Shown: one piece after another, positions 27,098-37,385 of the stretch
How positions within the stretch are numbered: position 1 is the stretch's first letter
Layout: each line of letters starts with the position of its first letter
Assembly (NCBI GenBank): GCA_019247845.1
Contig: JAFBAL010000058.1
Coordinates: 1-57,672 of the forward strand
Source of the DNA: Alphaproteobacteria bacterium
Lineage (GTDB): Bacteria; Pseudomonadota; Alphaproteobacteria; Micropepsales; Micropepsaceae
DNA: 57,672 nucleotides
Direction of reading: 5' to 3'
Made by a program: the position numbers and the translations under genes
The notes under the pieces: generated by a model
Seen by the model: only the letters and a program-made list of their open reading frames with translations
Databases searched by the model: none
Told to the model about the DNA's origin: nothing

Positions 27098-28041
27098 GAT
27101 CTGTCCTTCAGCTCGACATGGCCGCCGAAGCCGTGGCGCATCGCCGACAGCAGCTTGTCGGCGAAGCTCTCCTTCACGCGCGAGCGGAAGCGGGCATAGA
27201 GCGCGGCGGTGAGCACCTCGGCCGGCACCGCCTCTTCGATCGCCGCCGCCACCGTCCAGCGGCCTTCGCCGGAATCGGCGACGATGCCGGAATATTCCTT
27301 GAGCTCGGCGTCGCCGGTCAGAGCCGCCGCGGTCAGGTCGAGCAGCCAGGACTGGATCACGCTGCCGCGCCGCCACACTTCCGCGATGTCAGGCATGTTC
27401 AGCGCGAACTGCGAATGCTTGAGGATGTCGAAGCCTTCGGCATAGGCCTGCATCATCCCGTATTCGATGCCATTGTGGATCATCTTGACGAAATGGCCGC
27501 TTCCCGACGCTCCGCAATGGATATAGCCGCGCGCGGCGCTGTCCTTCTGGTCGCGGCCGGGCGTCGCAGGGATCGTGCCGTTGCCCGGCGCCAGGGTCGC
27601 GAACAGCGGATCGAGATGGGCGAAGGCCGCGTCGTCGGCACCGATCATCATGCAGAAGCCGCGCTCCAGCCCCCATACCCCGCCGCTGGTGCCGACGTCG
27701 ACATAGCGGATGCCGCGCTGTTTCAGCTCGGCGGCGCGGCGGATGTCGTCCTTGTAGAAGGTGTTGCCGCCGTCGATGACGATGTCGTCCTTCTCGAGCA
27801 ATTTGCCCAGCTCGGCGATGGTGGTCTCGGTGATCTCGCCCGCCGGCAGCATCACCCACACCGCGCGCGGGCGCTCGAGCTTGGCGACGAGGTCGGCCAG
27901 GTCGCGCGCCCCGGTTGCGCCGGTCAGCGCCGTGATGGCGTCGGGCGCCTTGTCGTAGACGACGCAGGCGTGTCCGCCGCCCATCGCCCGGCGCACCAGT
28001 CCTGCACCCATGCGGCCCAAGCCGACCATGCCCAGTTGCAT
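27094..28041 (-). CDS. gnd: 6-phosphogluconate dehydrogenase, short form
   Basis: A 315-residue decarboxylating dehydrogenase producing ribulose 5-phosphate. The N-terminal nucleotide-binding loop is [17 protein letters not shown]. Catalytic-domain landmarks are [34 protein letters not shown] and [21 protein letters not shown] with the active lysine. It is the short type that lacks the extended C-terminal domain of the 470-residue enzyme; such forms often use NAD+. The ATG at 28041 has GAGGA 5-9 bases upstream. It is divergent from the hydrolase gene, with a 65-base gap for both promoters. Confidence 0.94.
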   Translation of the reverse strand: MQLGMVGLGRMGAGLVRRAMGGGHACVVYDKAPDAITALTGATGARDLADLVAKLERPRAVWVMLPAGEITETTIAELGKLLEKDDIVIDGGNTFYKDDIRRAAELKQRGIRYVDVGTSGGVWGLERGFCMMIGADDAAFAHLDPLFATLAPGNGTIPATPGRDQKDSAARGYIHCGASGSGHFVKMIHNGIEYGMMQAYAEGFDILKHSQFALNMPDIAEVWRRGSVIQSWLLDLTAAALTGDAELKEYSGIVADSGEGRWTVAAAIEEAVPAEVLTAALYARFRSRVKESFADKLLSAMRHGFGGHVELKDRS

Positions 28042-28106
28042 CGCGTCCTCCGTGCGCCCACGATATCGTTCAGGTAACGCCCGATCCACCGCTTCGTGCC
28101 CCTCCC

Positions 28107-29627
28107 ATGCCCCGCACCGGTCCCCTGAACGTGCTCTTCATCACCGCCGACCAGTGGCGCGGCGAATGCCTATCGGCGCTCGGCCATCCCATGGTGAAGA
28201 CGCCCCACCTCGACGCGCTGGCGGGCGAGGGCGTGCTGTTCAAGAACCATTTCGCCAACGCCGCGCCGTGCGGGCCGTCGCGCGCCTCGCTGCATACCGG
28301 CATGTACCTGCAGAACCACCGTTCGGGCACCAACGGCACGCCGCTCGATTCGCGCCATACCAACTGGGCGAAAGAGGTGGCCAAGGCCGGCTACGATCCG
28401 GTGCTGTTCGGCTATACCGACACCAGCATCGACCCGCGCGGCGTGGATGAAGACGATCCGTGGTTGCGCACCTATGAGGGGCCGCTGCCCGGCATCCGCC
28501 CCGTGGTGATGATGGGCGAGCGGCCGCAAAGCTGGGTGGACTGGCTCGACGCCCGCGGCTTCGAGACGCCAGGCGACATTCGCTACGCCTATTCGATGCG
28601 TGGCCCCGGTCCCGACTACGAGGACGGCGCGGCCGTGCCCAAGCCGTCGCTCTATCCGGTGGAGGCAGACGACACGACGTTCCTGGTCGAGCGCTGCATG
28701 GACTATATCCGCAGCGTCCAAGGTCCCTTCATGGCGCATCTGTCGATCCTGCGGCCGCATCCGCCCTTCATCGCGCCCGAGCCCTACAACGCGATGTACG
28801 ATCCCGAGGACGTGCCCGGCTTCGTGCGCGCTGCCACGCCGGAAGAGGAAGGCGCGCAGCACCCCTGGCTCGCGCATCAGCTGTCGCGCAAATTGTTCCG
28901 CGCGCCCGCGAACGAGAAGAAGCTGCGCCGGCTGAAGGCCGTCTATTACGGGCTGATGAGCGAGGTCGACGCCGCCATCGGCCGGGTGATCGCCTGTCTG
29001 AAAGAGACCGGGCATTGGGACGACACGCTCGTCGTCTTCACCTCGGACCACGGCGAGCAGATGGGCGATCACTGGCTGCTCGGCAAATGCGGCTATTTCG
29101 ATGCATCCTATCGCATCCCGCTGATCGTGCGCGATCCTCGGCAGGCGGGCGGGCAGGTCGTGGAGCATTTCACGGAGAACGTCGACGTCATGCCGACGCT
29201 GCTGGAGGCTCTCGGCCTCCACGTGCCGGTGCAGTGCGACGGCATGGCTCTGACGCCGTTCCTGGACGGACGCGGCGCGCCCCGGAACTGGCGGACCGAG
29301 GCGCATTGGGAATTCGATTTCCGCAACCCGGCGAACGACGCGGCGGAGCGGCAATTGGGCCTGACGCTGCATCAATGCTCGATGAACGTGATCCGCGGGC
29401 CGCGCTATAAATACGTTCATTTCACCAAGCTTCCGCCGCTGTTCTTCGATCTCGAGCGCGACCCGAACGAGTTCGTCGACCGTTCGCGCGACCCCGACTA
29501 CCTGCCGCTGGTGCTGGAGCATGCGCAGAAGCTGCTCTCCTGGCGCATGAACCACGACGAGCAGACCTTGACCCACATCGCGCTGACCGACGACGGGCCG
29601 GTGGCGCGCCCGGCCGCGCGCGCCTGA
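28107..29627 (+). CDS. Alkaline phosphatase superfamily hydrolase, phosphonate monoester hydrolase/sulfatase type
   Basis: A 506-residue enzyme very like rhizobial phosphonate monoester hydrolases. It has the metal-binding ITADQWRGE near residue 12 and Cys55 in [11 protein letters not shown], the site converted to formylglycine in type I sulfatases and PMHs. It also has [21 protein letters not shown] near residue 312 as the second metal site, and [20 protein letters not shown]. PMHs are promiscuous toward phosphonate monoesters, phosphodiesters and sulfate esters, so the physiological substrate is open. Next to sulfotransferase-containing polysaccharide genes, a role on sulfate or phosphodiester substituents is possible. 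No signal peptide is seen, so it is likely cytoplasmic. Its stop overlaps the next start by one base. Confidence 0.9.
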   Translation: MPRTGPLNVLFITADQWRGECLSALGHPMVKTPHLDALAGEGVLFKNHFANAAPCGPSRASLHTGMYLQNHRSGTNGTPLDSRHTNWAKEVAKAGYDPVLFGYTDTSIDPRGVDEDDPWLRTYEGPLPGIRPVVMMGERPQSWVDWLDARGFETPGDIRYAYSMRGPGPDYEDGAAVPKPSLYPVEADDTTFLVERCMDYIRSVQGPFMAHLSILRPHPPFIAPEPYNAMYDPEDVPGFVRAATPEEEGAQHPWLAHQLSRKLFRAPANEKKLRRLKAVYYGLMSEVDAAIGRVIACLKETGHWDDTLVVFTSDHGEQMGDHWLLGKCGYFDASYRIPLIVRDPRQAGGQVVEHFTENVDVMPTLLEALGLHVPVQCDGMALTPFLDGRGAPRNWRTEAHWEFDFRNPANDAAERQLGLTLHQCSMNVIRGPRYKYVHFTKLPPLFFDLERDPNEFVDRSRDPDYLPLVLEHAQKLLSWRMNHDEQTLTHIALTDDGPVARPAARA

Positions 29628-31114
29628 TGAAGTGGACCGTCGCCGTCGCGCTGGTGCTCGCGCTCCCGCTCTGGCTGGTGGGGCAGCCCGCGATGCCCGA
29701 CTATCCCGCGCATCTGGCAAGCTATTGGCTGATCGCGGGCGGCGCCTCGCCGTTCTATCACGTCCATTGGGCGTTCATTCCCAACCTCGCGGGCGAGATT
29801 GTCGTGCCGCCGCTGTCGAAGCTTTTCGGCGTCGATGCAGCCGCCAGGTTTTTTATCAGCCTGGGCGTCGTGCTCTGGGTCGTCGGGCCCGCGCTGATCC
29901 AGCGCGCGCTCCACGGCCGCGTCGGCGTCGCGGCAGCGTTCGCCGCGCTCTTCGCCTACAACGCCAATTTCACCTGGGGTTTCCTGAACTACTACTTCGC
30001 CATGGGGGCGGGGTTCGTCTTCTTCGCCGCCTGGATCGCGAGCGACAAGCGGGCCTGGCATCTCGCCTGCTTCGCGCTGGCCGCGACCGCGATCTATTTC
30101 TGCCACCTCTTCGCGCTCGCCGTGCTGGTCCTGACGATCGCGGGCTGGGAGCTGCGCTCGCGCAGGCCGTACCCGCAAAGGCTGGGCGCGATCGCCGTGA
30201 CCTTCGCGCCGGCCGCGCTCGCCTTCGCGCTGCTGAAGCCCGTGGGCGACGGCACGGGCGGGCTGGCATTCGATTTCCTCGACACCGCGCTCGACAAAGC
30301 CGGGGCCGCGATCCAGCTCACTTACGACAACCCGTCCTTCGTGCTGCTCGGCCTGCTGGCGGTGCTGTTCGCCTCCGGCCTCTGGCAGGGCTGGATCAAG
30401 GTGCATGAGCGCATGCGCGTGCCGTTGCTGCTCGTCGGGATCGCGACCGTGCTCGCGCCGGAATGGGCGATGGGCGGCTGGGCGGTGCATATGCGCTTGC
30501 CCGCGGTGTTCGGCGCGCTGCTCTTCGCGTCGAGCGCGTTCGAGCTCGAAGCGCGCGCGCGACTGGCGCTGGCCGGCGCTGCGGTGCTGGCACTGCTCTG
30601 CAACGTGCTCGCCCTGGCGCATGACTGGCGCGACACCGACGCGCAATATGCCGAGTTCCGCGACGTGGCGCGGCGGCTGCCCAAGGGCAAGCGGCTGATG
30701 ACGGTGCTCGACGGCGACGCCATCGGCTGGCGCTCCGACCAACCCTATTGGCACATGGCCGAGTTCGCGGCGATCGACGCGCAAGCCTTCACGCCGCTTC
30801 TGTTCACGACGCGCGGCCAGCATGTCGTCCAGCTCGACGCGGCAGACCGGGCCATCGCCGCAGCCACGGCACAGCAGGGTTCGCCGCCCGACATCGACGA
30901 GCTCGACGATCTTGCCCAGGGAAAGGTCGACGAGGACGAGGATATCCGAAACGTCTTTCCCTATCTGATGCGCTTCCAATGCCGCTACGACGTCGCGGTG
31001 GTCGTGCACCTGAACGGCCCGCGCGCGCGGGTGCCCGACATGCTGTCGTTGCGGCACGCCGGCAGCTTCTTCTCGCTCTACGACGTCAAGCGGGACGCGT
31101 CATGCGCGCGCTGA
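29627..31114 (+). CDS. Polytopic membrane protein, GT-C-like, function unknown
   Basis: A 495-residue protein with about eight to ten hydrophobic segments across the first 330 residues (for example VAVALVLALPLWLVG and FFISLGVVLWVVGPALI) and a soluble tail of about 160 residues. The first loop reads PAMPDYPAHLASYWLIAG, in the place where GT-C transferases carry an acidic catalytic loop. No family is recognised with certainty. It is translationally coupled to the hydrolase upstream (TGATG) and overlaps the next membrane protein by 13 bases, so the three probably act together. Confidence 0.75.
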   Translation: MKWTVAVALVLALPLWLVGQPAMPDYPAHLASYWLIAGGASPFYHVHWAFIPNLAGEIVVPPLSKLFGVDAAARFFISLGVVLWVVGPALIQRALHGRVGVAAAFAALFAYNANFTWGFLNYYFAMGAGFVFFAAWIASDKRAWHLACFALAATAIYFCHLFALAVLVLTIAGWELRSRRPYPQRLGAIAVTFAPAALAFALLKPVGDGTGGLAFDFLDTALDKAGAAIQLTYDNPSFVLLGLLAVLFASGLWQGWIKVHERMRVPLLLVGIATVLAPEWAMGGWAVHMRLPAVFGALLFASSAFELEARARLALAGAAVLALLCNVLALAHDWRDTDAQYAEFRDVARRLPKGKRLMTVLDGDAIGWRSDQPYWHMAEFAAIDAQAFTPLLFTTRGQHVVQLDAADRAIAAATAQQGSPPDIDELDDLAQGKVDEDEDIRNVFPYLMRFQCRYDVAVVVHLNGPRARVPDMLSLRHAGSFFSLYDVKRDASCAR

Positions 31115-32379
31115 ACGCCGCGCTGACGGCGCTCTGCCTTCTGGGCCTGGCCTACGCGGCGAGCCACATCTTCCTTCACGCCGCGCTCGATCCCAACGAG
31201 GGCTGGAACGCCTATCACACAGCGGCCGCGATAGGTGGCGCGCCGCTCTATCCCCAGGGCTGGTTCACCAACAACTATCCGCCGTTGTCGTTCTATATCG
31301 TCGGTCTGCTGCCCGGCGACCACATCTTCGCAGGGCGGATCGTGGCGCTGCTGTCGCTGGTCTTCGTTGCCTGGACGATCATCGAGGCCGCCCGCCGCAT
31401 GGGGGCGAGCGGGGAGACGGCCGCGTTCGGTGCGCTGTGGTTCATGGCCGGCATGCTGGTCTTCACGGACTATGTCGCAATGGACGACCCGCAGCTGCTC
31501 GGCCATGCGGTGATGATGGCTGGGCTGCTGCTGCTGCTGCGCGGCAAGCCCGCCGCCGCGGCGCCGACCATGGCAATGGCGCTCTTCGTCAAGCACAATC
31601 TCGTCGCCTTGCCGGTCGCGGCGATCCTCTGGCTCGCATTCACGGATCGGCGCGCGGCGATCCGGTTCGCCGCCACCGGCCTCGCCGCCGGGCTCGCGGG
31701 GCTGTTTCTGTTCCGGCTTGTATACGGTGTCGAATTGTGGGACGTCCTCAATTCGCCGCGCGGCTATTCCTTCGCCACGATGACGAGCAGCGTCGCGCAT
31801 GTCGCAGCCTGGACGCTTCCCGCCGTCTTCATCGCGTCGCTGTCCGGCAACGCGCTCGTGCGGATTTACGCAGCCGTTGCCCTGTTGCTGGGGGCGGCGT
31901 TCTCGGGCGGCGCGGGCGTCGACATGAACGTCTGGTTCGACGCCGTCGTCGCCTTGGCGCTGGGCATCGCGCTGGCGCTCGAACGGTTGCCGTGGCGCTT
32001 CGCCTGGATCGGATTGCTGCTGTTGCTGCTCGTCCCCGGATTGGTCAGCGACCGCTGGGACCCGCCCATCGACGCGAGTTCCGACATCGCCTTCCTGAAG
32101 AGCCGCAAGGGGCCCGCGATGTGCGAGGAGCTGTCGCTGTGCTACTGGGCCGGCAAGCCTGCGGAGGTCGACGTATTCAATCTCGGCCAGCGCTATGCGA
32201 CGGGCGCGGACAGCGACGAAGCGCTGGTGATGGCCATCGACGCCGGCCGGTTCGCCGCGGTGCAGATGGATTCGCTCGACGACCTGACGCCGCGCGTGAA
32301 AGCGGCGTTCGGCCACGCCTATCGCCTCGACCACGAGGACGACGCCGGCATCTTCCTGGTCAGGCGGCCTCGGTCTTGA
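31102..32379 (+). CDS. GT-C family glycosyltransferase-like membrane protein
   Basis: A 425-residue multi-pass protein. After the first helix, a loop with HAALDPNEGWNAYHT followed by LYPQGWFTNNYPPLSFYIVG resembles the acidic first loop and NYPP region of polyprenyl-phosphate-dependent GT-C mannosyl/arabinosyl transferases. About ten hydrophobic stretches follow, then a soluble C-terminal part from about residue 325. Likely transfers sugar on the periplasmic side, but donor and acceptor are unknown. The ATG at 31102 lies inside the end of the previous gene. The 3' end overlaps the convergent synthase fusion by 20 bases. Confidence 0.75.
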   Translation: MRALNAALTALCLLGLAYAASHIFLHAALDPNEGWNAYHTAAAIGGAPLYPQGWFTNNYPPLSFYIVGLLPGDHIFAGRIVALLSLVFVAWTIIEAARRMGASGETAAFGALWFMAGMLVFTDYVAMDDPQLLGHAVMMAGLLLLLRGKPAAAAPTMAMALFVKHNLVALPVAAILWLAFTDRRAAIRFAATGLAAGLAGLFLFRLVYGVELWDVLNSPRGYSFATMTSSVAHVAAWTLPAVFIASLSGNALVRIYAAVALLLGAAFSGGAGVDMNVWFDAVVALALGIALALERLPWRFAWIGLLLLLLVPGLVSDRWDPPIDASSDIAFLKSRKGPAMCEELSLCYWAGKPAEVDVFNLGQRYATGADSDEALVMAIDAGRFAAVQMDSLDDLTPRVKAAFGHAYRLDHEDDAGIFLVRRPRS

Positions 32380-35300
32380 CCGTGCCGGCGCGCTCGAGCT
32401 TGCCCCAGCCGACCGACGGCCCGCGAAGGGCGGCGAAGATCGAGCGGATGACGACGTAGTACATCAGCTGGCGATAGCCGAAGCGCTGCAGCATCAGCCA
32501 CCACAGCAGGCTCCAGTCCTCGCGCTTCTCCATCAGGAAGCCCACCATCGCCGCCAGCAGGTCGACGCCCATGAAGATGCAGTAGTAGATCGCGACCTTC
32601 TGGACGTTTGCGCCGTTGAACTCGGCGCCGTGCTGGAGGTAGTTCATCAGCGCCGTCAGCATCTGCCAGATGAAGGACAGGTCGACCAGCGGCGCGACCG
32701 TCGACAGCAGGATCTGGAACAGCCAGACCTGCGGCAGCGCCACCAGCCCGAGCGCGCCATAGCGCGGGTTGAAGGTCACGTCGCGGTACTTCCACAGGCA
32801 TTGCAGCGTGCCGTAAGCCCAGCGGAAGCGCTGCCGCGCAAGGCCGCGCGTCGTGGCCGGCGCCTCGGTATGGGCGATCGCGGAAGGATCGAACAGCACG
32901 CGCCAGCCGGCGCGCTGCGCGCCGATGGTGAGGTCCTGGTCCTCGGCCAGGGTCTCGAGCGGGAAGCCGCCCAGCTGCACCAGCGCCGAGCGCCGCCACG
33001 CGCCGACCGCGCCGGGCACGACGGTCAAGGTGTCCAGCGCCGCCAGCGCCCGCCGCTCCAGGTTCTGCGCCACGATATATTCCAGCGCCTGCCAGCGCGT
33101 GATGGTGTTGATGCGGTTGCCGACCTTGGCATTGCCCGCGACCGCGCCGACCGTCTCGTCGGTGAACCAACGCGCCAGCCGCGAGATCGTGTCGGCGTCG
33201 AACAGCGTGTCGGCATCGAGCGCGACCACGATCTCGCCCGAGGCATGGGCGAGGCCGGTGTTCAGCGCCGCAGCCTTTCCGGCATTGGCGACGGTCAGCA
33301 CGCGCACCCGCGCCTCGCCGCCGAAACGTTCGCGAAGCACGTCCGAGGTGCGGTCGCGCGAGCCGTCGTCGATGACGATGACCTCCATGTCCGGATAGTC
33401 GCTCGCCAGGATGCGCGCCACGGTGGCGCCGATCACGACCTCTTCGTTGTAGGCGGGGATGAGCACCGAGACGGGCAGGGCGCTCGGCGGCGGCGTTTCG
33501 TGGACGTGCCGCTGCCGGTTCCACAGCGCCAGCCCCGCCAGCAGCAAGAGCCGCAGGATGCCGAGCGCGATCGCGACCATGAAGCAGATGGTGAAGAAAT
33601 CGCCGAGCCAGGACAGCGCCAGGAACACGACGCGGTCGGTCATCAGCGCCACGGTCGGCGACAGCGGCGGCATCGCCTGGTCGCGGGTGAGCCCGGCAAG
33701 GTCCGACACCGGCACGATCTTGTATCCCTTGGCTCGCAGGGTGTCGATCAGCGGCCCCAGCACCTCGACGGTGCGCGAGCGGTCGCCGCCGGAATCGTGC
33801 AGCAGCACGATGTTGCCGCGGAACTCGGGGTTGGGGTTATGGATCTCCGAGAGCGTCGTCTTGATCATCGTCTCGGGCGGCGGCAGCTGCCAGTCCTCGG
33901 TGTCCGCATGCTCGCCCACGGTGATGTAGCCCAGGTTCTGCGCGATCTCGACCGGCGTGATCTCGTCGGCGGAGGCAGGCTCGGCGTCGCCCAGATAGGG
34001 GGGCCGGAACAACCGCATCGAGCGGCCGGTCAGCGCTTCGACCAGGCGCTGCGTCGCGTTCAGCTCGAGCGCCACCGCTTCCTGCGGCGTGTCGGCAAGG
34101 TTGGGATGGGTGAAGGTGTGATTGCCGAGCTCGTGGCCCTCGGCCAGGATTCGCGTGATCAGGCCGGGATTGGCCTCGGCGTTCTCGCCGATGACGAAGA
34201 ACGTCGCGTGGACGTGCTTCTCTTTCAGGATGTCCAGGATCTGAGGCGTCCACTCCGCGTCCGGTCCGTCGTCGAAGGTCAGCGCGATCTTGCCTTTCAC
34301 CTGTCCGACCGTCTGGATGACGTAGCTGGTGGGGATCGTCGTATAGGTCTCGTCGGTGATCGCGCCGGTGTCGTTGTCGATCTCGATTTTGCGCGTGCCG
34401 GGCGTGGGATGGGATTCGACGCGCAGGATCTCGCCGGTGCCTTCGAAGTCGACGTCCTGGCTGACCGGGATGCGCAAGAGGCTGTCGGGCGCCGGTGCGC
34501 CGTAAGGCCTTCCCATCACGGGCCAGGTCGACGGGTCTTCGCTGCCGATCTTCCACAGCGCATAGCCCGCGGGTCGATAGACGTCGGCGGAATGGATCTG
34601 GTTGTACGCCGTCACCGCGTCCAGGAACCACACGTCGTGGGTCGACTTGTCGTTCTCGAGGTAGGAGAAATGCGCGTTGCCCGTCGCGTCGTCGAAGTCG
34701 ATATCGGCCTCGCTGTCGCGCGCCGCCAGCACCGCGTCCTGGAAGTTCAGCGTGTCGGCATATCGGTTGCCGTGCCAGTCGTAGCCGTAATTGCCGATGC
34801 CGATGATGGTCGAGGCGGGATCGAGCACCCGCATGCGCTTGGCCAGGTTCTTCTCGAACCAGCCCTGGCCGGCGATGCTTCCCGCGACGTCGGAATCGTC
34901 GTGCTCGTCATAGGCCATCAGGATCGTATAGTCGGCGATGTTGGCATAGTCCTCGTAGGGCCAATCGTCGTCGTCGATCGGCACGCATTGGACGATGATC
35001 CAGTTGTGCGGCGCGAAGGCCGCCGACATCTCGGTGAGGAAGGTCTTCAGGTCCGCATGCGCCGAATTGGGCACCTGCTCGAAATCGAGCGCCAATCCTG
35101 CGAACTTGTGCTTGGCGAGGAACGCGACCAGCTGGTCGAGCAGCGCGCTGCGCCGCTTGGCGTCGGCGAGCAGGACGGCCAGGCCGTCGCCGTTCCAATT
35201 GCCCTTCTCGATGTTCTGCAGCATCGGGATGATGACGGTGCGCGGCTTGTTGGCGCGGACGTGCTGGATCACGCGGCGGTCGACCGCGGTCGCCAGATGC

Positions 35301-35767
35301 TGGTCCGCCCCGTGCAGACCCAGCCAGTTCGGGATCACCCAGTCGAGCGCGGGCAGCGCGCGCTTGAAGGCGGGATAGCTCGCCTCTTCATAGGTCTCGT
35401 AGAAACCGATCGAGAGCGGGCGGCCTTGCGGCGGCTTGAGCGCGGCGGGGAAGGTGCGCGCGGTGTTGCGGGTGATCTTCTGGTGGCGCTGGCGCTGCGC
35501 CTCGAAGCGCCGCGCGCGCGCCTCGGCGGCCAGCCGCCCGGCGGACTTGAGCAGCCCCGGCGCCTTGGCCTTGTTCACGAGCTCGGGCAGGTGAAGCGCG
35601 GAAAGCTTGGTGGAGATGTTCACGCTCTGCATCGGCGGCGCGATGACCAGGCTCGCCACGAAGCCCGCGCCCAGGACCGTGCTGATCACCGCGATGATCC
35701 AGCCGGCGAGCGACAAGCGCGCCGCGCGCCGCCCCGTCGCGTCGAAGAAAATCGGCTTCTTGCTCAT
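32360..35767 (-). CDS. GH18-like / NodB deacetylase / GT2 synthase fusion (1135 aa)
   Basis: Order: a transmembrane helix at about residues 17-43; a GH18-like hydrolase domain at about 95-430, with the catalytic strand FAGLALDFEQ near 227 keeping the D-x-E end of DxxDxDxE; a NodB polysaccharide deacetylase at about 485-690, with IALTFDDGPDAEW near 494 and HTFTHP near 547; a helix pair near 705-745; and a processive GT2 domain at about 760-990, with VLIPAYNEE, DDGSRD, ALDADT, EDQDLT and QRFRWAYG, followed by further helices. Topology fits hydrolase and deacetylase outside and synthase inside. This unites functions that PgaB and PgaC or NodB/NodC split. Product is probably a beta-linked amino-sugar polymer, partly de-N-acetylated. 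The ATG at 35767 starts MSKKPIFF. Confidence 0.9.
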   Translation of the reverse strand: MSKKPIFFDATGRRAARLSLAGWIIAVISTVLGAGFVASLVIAPPMQSVNISTKLSALHLPELVNKAKAPGLLKSAGRLAAEARARRFEAQRQRHQKITRNTARTFPAALKPPQGRPLSIGFYETYEEASYPAFKRALPALDWVIPNWLGLHGADQHLATAVDRRVIQHVRANKPRTVIIPMLQNIEKGNWNGDGLAVLLADAKRRSALLDQLVAFLAKHKFAGLALDFEQVPNSAHADLKTFLTEMSAAFAPHNWIIVQCVPIDDDDWPYEDYANIADYTILMAYDEHDDSDVAGSIAGQGWFEKNLAKRMRVLDPASTIIGIGNYGYDWHGNRYADTLNFQDAVLAARDSEADIDFDDATGNAHFSYLENDKSTHDVWFLDAVTAYNQIHSADVYRPAGYALWKIGSEDPSTWPVMGRPYGAPAPDSLLRIPVSQDVDFEGTGEILRVESHPTPGTRKIEIDNDTGAITDETYTTIPTSYVIQTVGQVKGKIALTFDDGPDAEWTPQILDILKEKHVHATFFVIGENAEANPGLITRILAEGHELGNHTFTHPNLADTPQEAVALELNATQRLVEALTGRSMRLFRPPYLGDAEPASADEITPVEIAQNLGYITVGEHADTEDWQLPPPETMIKTTLSEIHNPNPEFRGNIVLLHDSGGDRSRTVEVLGPLIDTLRAKGYKIVPVSDLAGLTRDQAMPPLSPTVALMTDRVVFLALSWLGDFFTICFMVAIALGILRLLLLAGLALWNRQRHVHETPPPSALPVSVLIPAYNEEVVIGATVARILASDYPDMEVIVIDDGSRDRTSDVLRERFGGEARVRVLTVANAGKAAALNTGLAHASGEIVVALDADTLFDADTISRLARWFTDETVGAVAGNAKVGNRINTITRWQALEYIVAQNLERRALAALDTLTVVPGAVGAWRRSALVQLGGFPLETLAEDQDLTIGAQRAGWRVLFDPSAIAHTEAPATTRGLARQRFRWAYGTLQCLWKYRDVTFNPRYGALGLVALPQVWLFQILLSTVAPLVDLSFIWQMLTALMNYLQHGAEFNGANVQKVAIYYCIFMGVDLLAAMVGFLMEKREDWSLLWWLMLQRFGYRQLMYYVVIRSIFAALRGPSVGWGKLERAGTVKTEAA

Positions 35768-35881
35768 GCGCGCATCATATACGGGGCGCGCCCGAACCGG
35801 GATACGGCAAGGCAAGTGAAGACTTCGACAGGTTGCCCGGGCTTGCCCGCGTTGTCGGCTTCCGTGTGGCAGGCCGTCTGC

Positions 35882-37306
35882 CTAGGCCGCGAGCGCCGCC
35901 GCCTCCGCCGCGCGCGCCAGCCGCTCGATATGCGCCGCCGCTTCACCCAGCTGCGTGGTGACGAGGTCGCATTCGGCCATCTTCAGGTCCATCAGCGCGT
36001 CGGCGCTCCAGCTCCACAACCCCGCGATGACGCGCGCGTCGCGCAGGCGAGGGCGGATGCGGCGCACCAGCTTGCGCAAGCTTTCCTGGTCGCGTGAGTC
36101 CAGGCAGGTCACGCAGACCGCCCGCACGTAACGCGTGTCGAGACGGGGGAGCGCGGCCGCAAGCGTGTCGTCGAAGCCGACCACGCGGCCGAGAATGCCT
36201 TTGCGGCGCAGCGCCTCGGCCAGAAGGCCCGCCGCCGCTTCGTCCATGAAGCCCGGCCCCGCGACGCACAGGACCGGGGCCCCCTCCGCAAGCGGGTCCC
36301 GGCATTCGTCCGCGGGCTGAAGCTCCTGCGCCGCGCGGGCCAGGGCCTGCGTGGGAGTTTCGACCGCCGGCGGGGCCTTCGGCTCCTGGGCCGCGAGCAG
36401 CCGGTTCAGGAAGCTCAGTGGTCCCAGATGGCGTCCCAGCATCGCCGCGCCCAGGGTCAGCGGGACGGCCAGCATCAGCCCGGTCAATCCCCAAAGACAG
36501 GTCCAGGCGACGGTGGCGCCGACCGCGGCAAAAGCCGTGAGGCGCGGCGCTCTGCGGCGCAGCCAGCGGCGCTCGACGAGCTGCAGGGCGCCGTCGACGG
36601 CGAGGAACAGCAGCAGCGTCTGCGCCGTCAGCGCGAGGTTGGGGTCGATCGTCAGCGGGCATAGGGCGGCCACCGCCACGCCCACGAACGGTACCGAGCG
36701 CAGCATCACGCCGACCAGCGCCCATAGCCCGAAATGCGGCACGCCGATGGCCCACGATCCGGCGGCGATCAGCGCGCCGAAGCTCAGGTCCAGAATTCCC
36801 TGGGTCAGCAGGTGTCGGCCGAAGTCGCGTCCGGGTTCGACGAAGCGGGGGAAGCGGCCGGCCAGCGCTTCCTTGTGCAGCAGCAGGAATGCCGAGAACA
36901 GCACCGCCACTCCGGCCGACGCGAAGGGATTGAGCAACGGCTCGGCGAGGCTGGCGGCCAGCCATAGCGGCCTCGGCTCGTCGATGGCGCCCAGCAGGTG
37001 GCGGCCGGACGAGGCGACATCGGCAAGCTCGGCGAACTGGCCGGACAGGAACAGCGCCACCAAGGTCACCACCGCGCAGGCGACGCCGACCGCGGTCGCG
37101 ATCGAGGTCATGCGCCCGACATTGTAGCGGCGCAGCAGGTCGACCAGAGGCGCCAGCGCAAAGGCGATGAGGACCGCCAGGCTCATGGGCACGAAGACCG
37201 TGCGTCCCACGGTCAGCGCGACGATGGCGGACGCCGCCACGACCGCGGCGGCGAATTTCGCGCGCGTCGCGTCGGGCGCAAGCCGCGTGGCGATCGTGAC
37301 GCTCAC
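35882..37306 (-). CDS. AI-2E (PerM) family membrane protein with soluble C-terminal extension
   Basis: A 474-residue protein with an N-terminal multi-helix region to about residue 315 of the AI-2E/PerM type (LAVLIAFALAPLVDLLRR, GVMLRSVPFVGVAVAALCPL, LWGLTGLMLAVPL). A roughly 130-residue alpha/beta tail follows (VLCVAGPGFMDEAAAGLLAEAL, VRAVCVTCLDSRDQESLRKL) that looks like a cobalamin-binding-type or flavodoxin-like fold. Members are putative exporters and many have unknown cargo. The start is a GTG with AGGAAGGGG upstream. It is separate from the fusion gene, with 114 bases between. Confidence 0.8.
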   Translation of the reverse strand: MSVTIATRLAPDATRAKFAAAVVAASAIVALTVGRTVFVPMSLAVLIAFALAPLVDLLRRYNVGRMTSIATAVGVACAVVTLVALFLSGQFAELADVASSGRHLLGAIDEPRPLWLAASLAEPLLNPFASAGVAVLFSAFLLLHKEALAGRFPRFVEPGRDFGRHLLTQGILDLSFGALIAAGSWAIGVPHFGLWALVGVMLRSVPFVGVAVAALCPLTIDPNLALTAQTLLLFLAVDGALQLVERRWLRRRAPRLTAFAAVGATVAWTCLWGLTGLMLAVPLTLGAAMLGRHLGPLSFLNRLLAAQEPKAPPAVETPTQALARAAQELQPADECRDPLAEGAPVLCVAGPGFMDEAAAGLLAEALRRKGILGRVVGFDDTLAAALPRLDTRYVRAVCVTCLDSRDQESLRKLVRRIRPRLRDARVIAGLWSWSADALMDLKMAECDLVTTQLGEAAAHIERLARAAEAAALAA

Positions 37307-37385
37307 CGTCGATGCCCCTTCCTCTCGACCTGAGGAAGGCTACGCCCGAACCTTTAACCGCTCGTTGACCGGCGCCTGTTGCGGA

